A DNA stretch of 42,053 nucleotides from a virus. The stretch lies in IMG/VR virus record IMGVR_UViG_3300032053_000166, positions 1 through 42,053 of that record. One strand, 5' to 3'. The notes beneath the pieces were generated by a model. It saw nothing but the letters and a program-made list of their open reading frames with translations. It was not told the origin of the DNA and searched no databases. Below, piece by piece: positions 7,274 through 14,818 of the stretch (position 1 is the first letter of the stretch; the number at the start of each line of letters is the position of its first letter). The position numbers were made by a program, and so were the translations under genes.

Positions 7274-8676
7274 TCCTCCGCTCCCGCCTCACCAAACGGA
7301 TTCCCGCCTATCTCTGAAATAGCAATCTCATCATCAGGCATTCCCTCCGGTAATCCACCTGCCGCTTTACATGTTTCAGCCAACCATCTCATACGGAATT
7401 TAACACCCATGCTCTGCAAGCGTCTCAGGTCAATTGTATTCAATGCTTTTTCGCGATTGAACAGGAACTCAGGATATACTTCTAGTCCCGGATAACCATT
7501 GTAGTCACATATCCAAGGAACTAATGTTTTGTTTATAACCGATTCTAGCGATAGTTTGCCCAGCTCGGCTATATCTGCCCTCACCTGATAATGAACGTCA
7601 GCCATTGCGTAGCTACCCACTCCTGATGTGCTTGTGGTTAGCGTCTGGCCAACGATACAGATAGTAATAATATCCTTGAGCTCCTTCATAAACTCAACAA
7701 ATAGTGCATGGCTGCCGATCACGTTGCCAGGCTCTACAGGAGTCAATTTCAAATTCGATGCATTCGGTATTACTACATTTTCTTTTTGTCTCACTTCGGC
7801 TAAAAATTCTGATAAAAATTCTGCAATCGTTCTTCCTTTTACATCACCTGGAACCGGAGCAAACATATTATCGCATTGCGCAATCCATGCAGGATCCGCA
7901 TAGCGAGAGATGAACACGCCCCATTGAATAGTGAGATGTTTTTTAAAATACCATGTGTTATATAATTTCAGTAGCGTTGGCTTGCCACGCCTGTCGCCCG
8001 CCTCCATATCCCAGGTATGAACCAAAAACTTTCTGCTCATCTCCTGTGGAACTAAATCATACATTGGATAATTCGCAATCGTGGTATATTTTAGCGCGCC
8101 ATCAATTGCAAAATCAAACCATAAATTGTGTTTGTCATTTATTTGTGCTGCAATAATATTTTTATTTCTTTTCTCCCAATTTATTTCTGCAAACCTACAT
8201 CCGGTCATGGACGCCTTGTCAAGCAACTTCAATGCATCATCGAAATTATCGCACATCTCCAGCACATCATGAACCATTGTTCTAATTTTAATCGGAACAT
8301 TATCGCCTACAATACTATACCCATCTTTTAGCACTGCACTTTGTCGTTGCACGTACGCACTATCAATATGCGGGTCAAGCATCATCTCTTCATACACTTT
8401 GTGCTCACTTTTGCCGGAATGATAACGCACATAATTTAATGCATCAGAGGTAGCCATGCTGTTCAATGCACTAGAATATGTCATCTGATATGGAGAGAGT
8501 ATTGGAATTATGCTCGTGGTACTATCAGTCCAGCCTTTTTTTTGTGCGGTTTGGCTATCGCTGCCCATCGTGTTTACATTCTCTGCCCATGTCTGTTTTT
8601 GTGATTGGTCAGGTGTATCATCAGTAGGATTTATTTTCTTGAAAATATTTCTTACAAAATCTTTTATCGTTGCCAT
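7270..8676 (-). CDS. Portal protein, Mu gp29-like (DUF935 family, 468 aa)
   Basis: DUF935-type features are visible: a disordered N terminus, a helical stretch with DPHIDSAYVQRQSAVLKDGY (about residue 101), CRFAEINW (about 160), and the stem region YFKKHLTIQWGVFISRYADPAW (about 244-265), which matches the family pattern K-x-W-x-F-x-E-x-G-x-P. Twelve copies should form the DNA channel and dock the terminase. The gene has no ribosome binding site. Its promoter's -10 box ends 6 nt before the ATG, so the mRNA probably starts at or near the start codon. It is transcribed away from the terminase operon. Confidence 0.88.
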   Translation of the reverse strand: MATIKDFVRNIFKKINPTDDTPDQSQKQTWAENVNTMGSDSQTAQKKGWTDSTTSIIPILSPYQMTYSSALNSMATSDALNYVRYHSGKSEHKVYEEMMLDPHIDSAYVQRQSAVLKDGYSIVGDNVPIKIRTMVHDVLEMCDNFDDALKLLDKASMTGCRFAEINWEKRNKNIIAAQINDKHNLWFDFAIDGALKYTTIANYPMYDLVPQEMSRKFLVHTWDMEAGDRRGKPTLLKLYNTWYFKKHLTIQWGVFISRYADPAWIAQCDNMFAPVPGDVKGRTIAEFLSEFLAEVRQKENVVIPNASNLKLTPVEPGNVIGSHALFVEFMKELKDIITICIVGQTLTTSTSGVGSYAMADVHYQVRADIAELGKLSLESVINKTLVPWICDYNGYPGLEVYPEFLFNREKALNTIDLRRLQSMGVKFRMRWLAETCKAAGGLPEGMPDDEIAISEIGGNPFGEAGAEE

Positions 8677-8682
8677 ACATAA

Positions 8683-8711
8683 ATGATAATATTGATAAAT
8701 GTTTAAGTCAA
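8683..8711 (-). promoter_or_regulatory. Promoter of the portal operon (leaderless type)
   Basis: On the minus strand the -35 is TTGACT (8711-8706), the spacer is 17 nt and the -10 is TATCAT (8688-8683). Only 6 nt separate the -10 from the portal ATG and there is no Shine-Dalgarno sequence. The 15-bp element 8686-8700 also occurs at the same distance before the protease gene. Confidence 0.75.
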
Positions 8712-8719
8712 ATTGACTT
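8705..8719. promoter_or_regulatory. Palindrome joining two back-to-back -35 boxes
   Basis: AAGTCAAATTGACTT has 7-bp arms around a central A. The left arm holds the -35 of the leftward portal promoter and the right arm the -35 of the rightward terminase promoter. A dimeric regulator bound here would cover both, so it is a good operator candidate. Confidence 0.7.
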
Positions 8720-8741
8720 TAATGTTTTTTAAAATTATAAT
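8713..8741 (+). promoter_or_regulatory. Promoter of the terminase operon
   Basis: TTGACT (8713-8718), 17-nt spacer, TATAAT (8736-8741): a near-perfect sigma70 promoter. Unlike the divergent portal promoter it leaves a short leader with AAAGGAG (8758-8764) before the TTG start at 8772. Confidence 0.85.
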
Positions 8742-8771
8742 CAATTATGATATTCATAAAGGAGTTTTGAT

Positions 8772-9071
8772 TTGAGAAAAGAAACGCCATTCAGCAAAGA
8801 AGAATATAATGGTGATGAACAAAAAATAAATACGAAAGATGTTCAAAAAGAAATTGAGAAATACAAACAGATGCAGAAAACAATCAACAGCAAGGATGTG
8901 TGGGGTAATGTGGTCATATGCTGTTTTGCAATCCTGTGTTTAACAGGTATGGAAACAATGGCATTGTACAAAAACATTGATGGTAAGTATGCAGCCCTAA
9001 TTGCTGTTTTAGTTGGAGGACTGGGCGGTTATAAAATAAAAGATATTTGGCAATTGTTTCAAAAGAAATAA
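8772..9071 (+). CDS. Small membrane protein (99 aa)
   Basis: Starts with TTG, 7 nt after AAAGGAG. The N-terminal half is charged and helical (EEYNGDEQ...EIEKYKQMQ). The second half has two hydrophobic segments (VVICCFAILCLTGMETMAL and ALIAVLVGGLGGY) and a basic tail, so it is probably a two-span inner-membrane protein with both ends on the same side. Two-span phage proteins are often holins or antiholins, but this one is the first gene of the terminase operon, so I leave its role open. Confidence 0.7.
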   Translation: MRKETPFSKEEYNGDEQKINTKDVQKEIEKYKQMQKTINSKDVWGNVVICCFAILCLTGMETMALYKNIDGKYAALIAVLVGGLGGYKIKDIWQLFQKK

Positions 9072-9087
9072 TGACAATTAGCTGACC

Positions 9088-9522
9088 ATGAAAAAAGAAA
9101 AGCAATTATTCAATAAAGCAAAGCAATTATATGTAAATGATGAATTTACACCTGAGAAAATTGAATCAATAATAGATGTCAGTGCAAGGCAAATTTTTAG
9201 ATGGATTAAAAAATACAAATGGGGAGAAGAGAGGATTGCAAAAAAAGAGGAAGCCAAGGAGCAATTTCATAAAGAACTAATAAGAATTGGTGCTGAAGTT
9301 TTTATCGAAAAAGCAATTTTATTACTTGATATTTGCATGGAGAAAGCCAAGTCGGCAGAACCAAGAGGCATAAATGATTGCATGCAGCCTGCGGAAAGTC
9401 TCATGAGGTTTATTGAGGCATTAAAGTATTCAATAGAATTAAAAACAAGAGCAAAAGAAAAAGAAGAGAAAAAGGAAGAAGAGAAAAAATTAAGGATTGT
9501 AGATAATGCAATATGCCGTTAA
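9088..9522 (+). CDS. Terminase small subunit candidate (144 aa)
   Basis: The N-terminal region contains a helix-turn-helix of the type used by small terminases and transposase-like proteins (FTPEKIESIIDVSARQIFRW, about residues 18-38). A mixed helical middle and a highly charged Glu/Lys tail follow. It ends 10 nt inside the large terminase gene. Small terminases bind the packaging site and regulate the motor. The call rests on the HTH, size and position. The ribosome site is weak. Confidence 0.75.
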   Translation: MKKEKQLFNKAKQLYVNDEFTPEKIESIIDVSARQIFRWIKKYKWGEERIAKKEEAKEQFHKELIRIGAEVFIEKAILLLDICMEKAKSAEPRGINDCMQPAESLMRFIEALKYSIELKTRAKEKEEKKEEEKKLRIVDNAICR

Positions 9523-11141
9523 AAGACTTAGAAAAACGAAATCAGGAAGCAGAATCAGAACTGCAAAGCGATGAAGAAAGTATAAATTCCAATCCTAATC
9601 TGCTCGATAAAATCCGTGAAAATCCTATCAAGTTATTTTCATTTCTGGACCCGCCTATAGTATTTTGTGCACAGCTCAAAGAATTATTCTACAATATTTT
9701 CAACAACGAGGGGGACCGATTTTCATTGTTAAAATTTCGTGGTGGTGGTGGAACACTATTGGGCGCGTGCGTTGGAGTTAGTTGTTTCGCGCTGAATGAA
9801 TGGGATATTTATGATGCTGCCGGTTCGCTTGACCAAGCACTCACTGGATTTGAATATGCCTCACGCTTTTTAAATTTACCGCCATTCAATCAAACGGTTG
9901 CAGGTGGTATCACGCTGAAGACCAAAGCAGAAGGAATATTCGGTAATAAATATCTATGCTTTCCTGCATCACCTAAAGCAATTCGTGGCAAGCATCCAAC
10001 ACAAAAATATACAATTGATATTGAGAGGCTTATTGAGGAATGGGAGACATTTGATATAAGCAAGGTAGTGCCAACAAAAGGAAGAGGGGCGCTGCTACTG
10101 ATTGATGAAGAGGCGGAGATTGAAGACAAGGAAATACTGCCAGCATTATGGGGCATTATCAGTAATGCTGAGCCAGGAATAATATTGAGATTGTCCACAG
10201 CTCACAAAGCAGTCGGCTCATTCAAAGAATTAATAGATGATCCGGCAGCGCAAGGATACAAGCATTTTAAGATTGATGCATTTGACACCATCAAAGATAA
10301 GCCAGTCGATTGGAGCGATTATCTGGATTCCTGGGCGCGTGATAATCACAAACAAATGAGCGATACTAAAAAGAAAATGATGATGAATTCGATTAACTCA
10401 TATTGGGGCAAGCGAGACCGGTCTGATTTTCATGGACATATTCAAACGAAAAACATTATCAATGCGCTGTACGAAATGGACAGTATCACATTTGATGTTG
10501 AATTTATGGCAGGCACACAAGCAAGCGAAAATGTGGTGATACCGGGAAACCTGATTGACGAAGCACTGATTGACGAAATACCGGAAGTGCAGGGTGGAAT
10601 AAACGTTATGGAAATTGACTGGGGATTTTCCGGTATGACTGCAATACTGGTTGCTAATTGTTATGGCAACGATGATAAACAATATTTAGATGCAAAAGAA
10701 TTTCATAGGATTAGTCAAGATGTGATTTTTGAATATATTAAATTTGCTATTGGACAATATCAACTCCGGTTGGCATTATGTGATAGTTCGCATAAATTTG
10801 AGAATGATATGCTGAGAAAGTTACTGCCAGTTCAGGAAGTAGTTTTTAGTCAAGAGAAGGAATCAAATTATTCTAAAATGCTGTGGCGTTTTCAAAACCA
10901 CAAGGTTAAAATACCAAAAGCGTTTACCACGTTTATTTTGCAATTGAAGAAACTACATAGAATTAATGGGAAAATTGTTAAACGCGAGGATCATTGCCCG
11001 GACGCTGCAAGTTGCGGTGAATCATTCAATTACGGGAGTATGCAAATGCCGCGCGTGATACCACGAAAAGAACCTGCTCGATATAATCGCTATAGCAGTG
11101 ATTATGAAAATGTCACGCGCAAATTGCGTGAGATGATGTAG
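9513..11141 (+). CDS. terL: Terminase large subunit, packaging ATPase-nuclease (542 aa)
   Basis: Motifs appear in the expected order: P-loop region KFRGGGGT (residues 74-81), Walker B ALLLIDEE (193-200), coupling motif STA (228-230), and an RNase-H-like nuclease with acidic residues D369 (MEIDWG), D424 (LCDSSH) and D493/D497. It packages DNA into the procapsid and cuts it. The P-loop lacks the usual Lys before Thr; Lys74 at the front of the loop may substitute, as in the deviant loop of lambda gpA. The gene ends with TAG just before a hairpin. Length is normal for Mu/T4-type TerL. Confidence 0.9.
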   Translation: MPLKDLEKRNQEAESELQSDEESINSNPNLLDKIRENPIKLFSFLDPPIVFCAQLKELFYNIFNNEGDRFSLLKFRGGGGTLLGACVGVSCFALNEWDIYDAAGSLDQALTGFEYASRFLNLPPFNQTVAGGITLKTKAEGIFGNKYLCFPASPKAIRGKHPTQKYTIDIERLIEEWETFDISKVVPTKGRGALLLIDEEAEIEDKEILPALWGIISNAEPGIILRLSTAHKAVGSFKELIDDPAAQGYKHFKIDAFDTIKDKPVDWSDYLDSWARDNHKQMSDTKKKMMMNSINSYWGKRDRSDFHGHIQTKNIINALYEMDSITFDVEFMAGTQASENVVIPGNLIDEALIDEIPEVQGGINVMEIDWGFSGMTAILVANCYGNDDKQYLDAKEFHRISQDVIFEYIKFAIGQYQLRLALCDSSHKFENDMLRKLLPVQEVVFSQEKESNYSKMLWRFQNHKVKIPKAFTTFILQLKKLHRINGKIVKREDHCPDAASCGESFNYGSMQMPRVIPRKEPARYNRYSSDYENVTRKLREMM

Positions 11142-11144
11142 ATG

Positions 11145-11168
11145 TGGGGCAGCATTGCTACTGCCCCA
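11145..11168. terminator. Hairpin between convergent genes
   Basis: TGGGGCAG (11145-11152) pairs with CTGCCCCA (11161-11168) around an 8-nt loop, in the 55-bp gap between the terminase stop and the end of the leftward tail gene. No T-run follows on either strand, so it may slow or block polymerases in both directions without being a textbook intrinsic terminator. Confidence 0.55.
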
Positions 11169-11196
11169 TTGCGGAGGGTAGGGAAGAAAGGGGGTA

Positions 11197-11970
11197 TTAT
11201 TCCATCCTAACTAAAAGATTATCATTGTTTTTATTTGCGTTTGGTAAAGCCATAAATGATTCAGTGGGGTTAGTATTGCGTTTTATGCCATAAGCAAAAT
11301 CCGTTATTGCAGGGTCGGGGATCATAGCGGAGTAAAATAAAGTTCCTATCCATTTAATCGCGTTTTCCAAGAATGCAGCAATCCCTCTTTTCCTGCGTGG
11401 TAGAGTTGCATCATTTTCACCGCTTGCACTTGCCCCCCTTAGCCAACCAAAACAGCCGCCGACTTCGCTTGACGCGCCGGAATAAAACAGCCAACGAGCT
11501 GCGGTATTAAATGCGACTGCAACATTAGCTCCACCAGCAGCATCGGCAGGATTTGCATTGAAGTCTGCTCTCGGTTCTCCGACTATGCTTGCATCTTCTT
11601 TTAATTCAAATAACCCAAATGCGGTTGGATAGGCACAAGGCACATCATTTACGCTTGCCCAGATATAGCACCAATATTCATTGCAATAAATATTAACTGA
11701 TAGAGCATGAGTGCTTTTGATGTACATATATCCATTTTGGGGCACTGTGAATACTGCATCATTTGCAGTCTGGACATAGATATAATCAGTACCGGCATCA
11801 TTGACTATCGTAAATCGCACATAGCAACGTCTTCCTGCTGTGTCTGCAGCAGTATGACACTTTTGGCCGGTGTCATCGACCCATCCAGCTATTACCAATT
11901 TTGCAATAATTGAATCAATCAAGTCTGATAGAGTTGCCGCCAAAATAATTTGGTCATAAAGAAAAGCCAT
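11197..11970 (-). CDS. Probable tail-tip/minor tail protein, last gene of the tail operon (257 aa)
   Basis: Starts MAFLYDQIILAATLSDLIDS behind AGGAGG. The N-terminal part is helical, the middle beta-rich with aromatic and Cys residues (NIYCNEYWCYIWASV), and the C terminus ends NNDNLLVRME. It directly follows the 640-residue tail-tip protein, and last genes of siphovirus tail operons are usually tip components. No family is recognised, so the call rests on position. Confidence 0.55.
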   Translation of the reverse strand: MAFLYDQIILAATLSDLIDSIIAKLVIAGWVDDTGQKCHTAADTAGRRCYVRFTIVNDAGTDYIYVQTANDAVFTVPQNGYMYIKSTHALSVNIYCNEYWCYIWASVNDVPCAYPTAFGLFELKEDASIVGEPRADFNANPADAAGGANVAVAFNTAARWLFYSGASSEVGGCFGWLRGASASGENDATLPRRKRGIAAFLENAIKWIGTLFYSAMIPDPAITDFAYGIKRNTNPTESFMALPNANKNNDNLLVRME

Positions 11971-11983
11971 AATTTGTTTCCTC

Positions 11984-13906
11984 CTAAGTTGTGAATCCTA
12001 AAAATTGCATTTCCCCAGTGAAGGGATTTATTCCAAGTGACTCGATAGAATAAAATGTTTGCAGGTCAATTTGTGAATAATCTTCGAGCCATAAAATATT
12101 GTTTAGATCCATTATGTAGTTTGTGATGGTGTACAGCAAGCGTGAACCACTGTTGATAATTTTTTGCTCCCAGGCATGTCGAACCAAAAGCATATCACCT
12201 ACTTTATCAGCACTAACTTTATCCCAACAGAATTCCAAACTTTCTTCTCGTGTTCCTGTTGTTTTTTTGCCGATACTAATTAGGTCAGGTCTGTTGGTCG
12301 TGGCATAATAACCATCACCAGAATTACAATAGCTCAGTGTCAGGTCGTTGTAGATTTCCTGTCGCCCCGTTGTCGGCTGATAACTATTCGCCAGCTCATC
12401 GCGTTCTTTCTCAAATGATAAATTGTAGGGTGCAATTGGTGTTGTATAGAGCCTGATACAAATCAATGAGCTGTTGTCAATGTAGGTATCGCACTGAGAT
12501 GAAAAACCTAAAATGCTATCCCATTGTATGCCAGTCTTTATGCTGTTTATCACGCCAGCTAATTTCAATCCGGCTGTAGTTGCGGCCGTTTTTGCTGCCG
12601 CCCAAGATGCTGCGTTGAATTGGATTGATGGTATGGCTGCAAACGTTTTCAGAAAGTGTTCTCGTACATCCACTGCGTTTGTGAGCGCTGCCTCTACTCC
12701 GTAAGTACCGTTATTAATTCCGTGCACGTCAACCCTAATATTCTCTAGTCCTGGCATAGCTCCACTCTCCCCTGAGAGATGAACCGTCTGTCCGCTCGCA
12801 ACTGCTGTGACAATATTCGGAATCACATTACAAACATCACCACCGGGGAATGATTGCACAGTATAAATTGTAGCCATATCACCCAATGTAATTTTGTCTC
12901 CGATTGCATAGCATCCAATATCGGTTAGGTGGCAATGATCTGCACCAAGTACTGCTATTGCACTTAATGTAGTTTCGCTGACGCCCTCGACGGTCGCAAA
13001 TTGTGCGGCTCCAACAACAATATTTGGGGTGATAGTTAGCATATCTATGCTGTCATTATCTGTTATTTTGTATGGATTTACAGTATCGCCATTAATAATT
13101 ATTTTGCTATATTTTCTAAATCTGCCAACCCTCCATACATGGCAATGATTTTCCCCATTCACTGTAGCTGTTTTCAGGGTATCGCTTGCGGTGAATTGCT
13201 GTGGAACTACTCGCACAATAACCATCGGGACATAACCTGCAAGATAACTCCATTGCGCTGATAATAATTTTATCCACTTGCCGCCCTCTTCCCGGTAGAC
13301 AGCATCAATGGATTTTATCGGGAGCGCGCTAATCATATAATCATTGTAGTTCACGCCGAGATATAACCCATAACCATTGATACAGGGGCAATCATAAGCA
13401 CCGTGAGGATTAGGATAGCTACTACTATCCATTATTCCATACGGATATATATAGGATTTTCCTACATTTTCATCCGGCATATTTGGGAATGTGGTTTTGT
13501 TCAATTTCAAAACAGGGTAATTCCATTGCAGTTTCCAGCTCATATGATCCGTGATGTCTAAAAAGAAATTTAGGTTTGCCATTACTCCCCAATTTTGAAT
13601 AACTCCATTGAACGTTAGCACCGGAGTATACCCTTGACGTATTGGGAATATTGTTGTTATCGTTGCTGTACAGTTTTTCAATTCAGTTTTTGCGGCTACG
13701 ATTCCGCGCAACCATAAATCACCATCATGAATTATTATCCGGCAGAAAGAGGCAACATAATTTCCCTCCGTATTTATCTGCCTCTGAATCGGGTCAATAG
13801 AATAAATGTAAGGCAAAAATCCAGATGAACCGGAGCCGGTATCGTGCTCTAGCGGCAAATAATAACACGTGACCGCTCCAACTGTGATTGCAACCAATAG
13901 ACTCAT
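11984..13906 (-). CDS. Tail-tip/hub protein with two HxH beta-domains (640 aa)
   Basis: The start at ATG 13906 (MSLLVAITVGAVTCYYLP) is chosen over the longer frame because it sits at the 3' end of the upstream gene. Position after tape measure and Dit-like protein, plus size, suggests the tail hub or tail-associated protein that contacts the host. Two tandem domains of about 66 residues (coded by 12983-13180 and 12773-12973) share the pattern G-x-[ND]H-C-H with a GD...PNIV core. A third copy is in the tail tube protein. The remainder is unassigned. Confidence 0.65.
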   Translation of the reverse strand: MSLLVAITVGAVTCYYLPLEHDTGSGSSGFLPYIYSIDPIQRQINTEGNYVASFCRIIIHDGDLWLRGIVAAKTELKNCTATITTIFPIRQGYTPVLTFNGVIQNWGVMANLNFFLDITDHMSWKLQWNYPVLKLNKTTFPNMPDENVGKSYIYPYGIMDSSSYPNPHGAYDCPCINGYGLYLGVNYNDYMISALPIKSIDAVYREEGGKWIKLLSAQWSYLAGYVPMVIVRVVPQQFTASDTLKTATVNGENHCHVWRVGRFRKYSKIIINGDTVNPYKITDNDSIDMLTITPNIVVGAAQFATVEGVSETTLSAIAVLGADHCHLTDIGCYAIGDKITLGDMATIYTVQSFPGGDVCNVIPNIVTAVASGQTVHLSGESGAMPGLENIRVDVHGINNGTYGVEAALTNAVDVREHFLKTFAAIPSIQFNAASWAAAKTAATTAGLKLAGVINSIKTGIQWDSILGFSSQCDTYIDNSSLICIRLYTTPIAPYNLSFEKERDELANSYQPTTGRQEIYNDLTLSYCNSGDGYYATTNRPDLISIGKKTTGTREESLEFCWDKVSADKVGDMLLVRHAWEQKIINSGSRLLYTITNYIMDLNNILWLEDYSQIDLQTFYSIESLGINPFTGEMQFLGFTT

Positions 13907-14817
13907 AATCCAATACCCTCTTGTTTTAACGATAAACTCAAATTGTAGCACTCCCCAATATCATGCGGTATTTCTATTTGCATTCCGACGCTCATCAGGT
14001 ATGCAACGCTGTTGATTACCACACACATTGGATAAGCGACATAGTGATTACTGGTGCCTATTTGTTTGTGTTTTTTGCAACTATAAAACATTGCTTCCCA
14101 TACATCCACATCGGTATCGTGCTCCAACTGAAATTGCAAAGTAAAATTCCTGCGCTTCCCGCTAATAACTTCTGCATTGCAATAATCGCTCGATTGATCA
14201 GTACCAATAACTTCCGGCGTCAGTGTGAATTTCTCAAGGTAACCAATTGCCGGTTGCTGAGATAAGCCAATATATATTTCTCCCAGTGTTTCTATTGCTC
14301 CACGGGGTTTTGATATCTTGATATAGCCAAGAGTATATGTGCGAGGTAGAATCACATAAGAACTGTAGGGAGTATCTGGAAATGTGCCGGTCAGAACAGG
14401 GAGATTCGCAGCATCATAAATAGTGTAATCAAAATTACTTGCACATTGGAAATTATAAATGCTGATAAAATTAACATCATAACCCTGAATAGTTGCTTTC
14501 ACCCAGTCACCTAACCGGAATGGAACACGTACCCGACTTGTTCCATCTCTTAAATTTTGAGGATTTAAAATATTCAAATCAATCGAGGTGAAAACAGATG
14601 CTGCTTGCAAAACGTTTTGAGGCACAAAATAAATATTACATCCGGCTACGGCACTACCAACACCAGAAAAATATGAGTTCTGTTGTGGAGCTGGTTGGAA
14701 ATCCATGTAATCAAACAGAAATGATGTTTCAAATTCTGACGTTTCAGTCATATCAAAAACATCGGACATGATAAATTCATCAGTTTCAATCAGGTCAAAT
14801 TCAAATACTGGTAACAT
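13903..14817 (-). CDS. Distal tail (Dit)-like protein (304 aa)
   Basis: Encoded immediately downstream of the tape measure (1-nt gap; AGGAG of its ribosome site lies in the tape-measure 3' end), where siphoviruses carry the distal tail protein that joins tube and tip. The N terminus is acidic and aromatic with imperfect FxFDxxETxEF units. A beta-rich domain follows, then a segment LEKFTLTPEVIG...GKRRNFTLQFQLEHD (about 209-247) typical in style of tube-like beta-sandwiches. The assignment is mainly positional. Confidence 0.6.
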   Translation of the reverse strand: MLPVFEFDLIETDEFIMSDVFDMTETSEFETSFLFDYMDFQPAPQQNSYFSGVGSAVAGCNIYFVPQNVLQAASVFTSIDLNILNPQNLRDGTSRVRVPFRLGDWVKATIQGYDVNFISIYNFQCASNFDYTIYDAANLPVLTGTFPDTPYSSYVILPRTYTLGYIKISKPRGAIETLGEIYIGLSQQPAIGYLEKFTLTPEVIGTDQSSDYCNAEVISGKRRNFTLQFQLEHDTDVDVWEAMFYSCKKHKQIGTSNHYVAYPMCVVINSVAYLMSVGMQIEIPHDIGECYNLSLSLKQEGIGL

Positions 14818-14818
14818 A

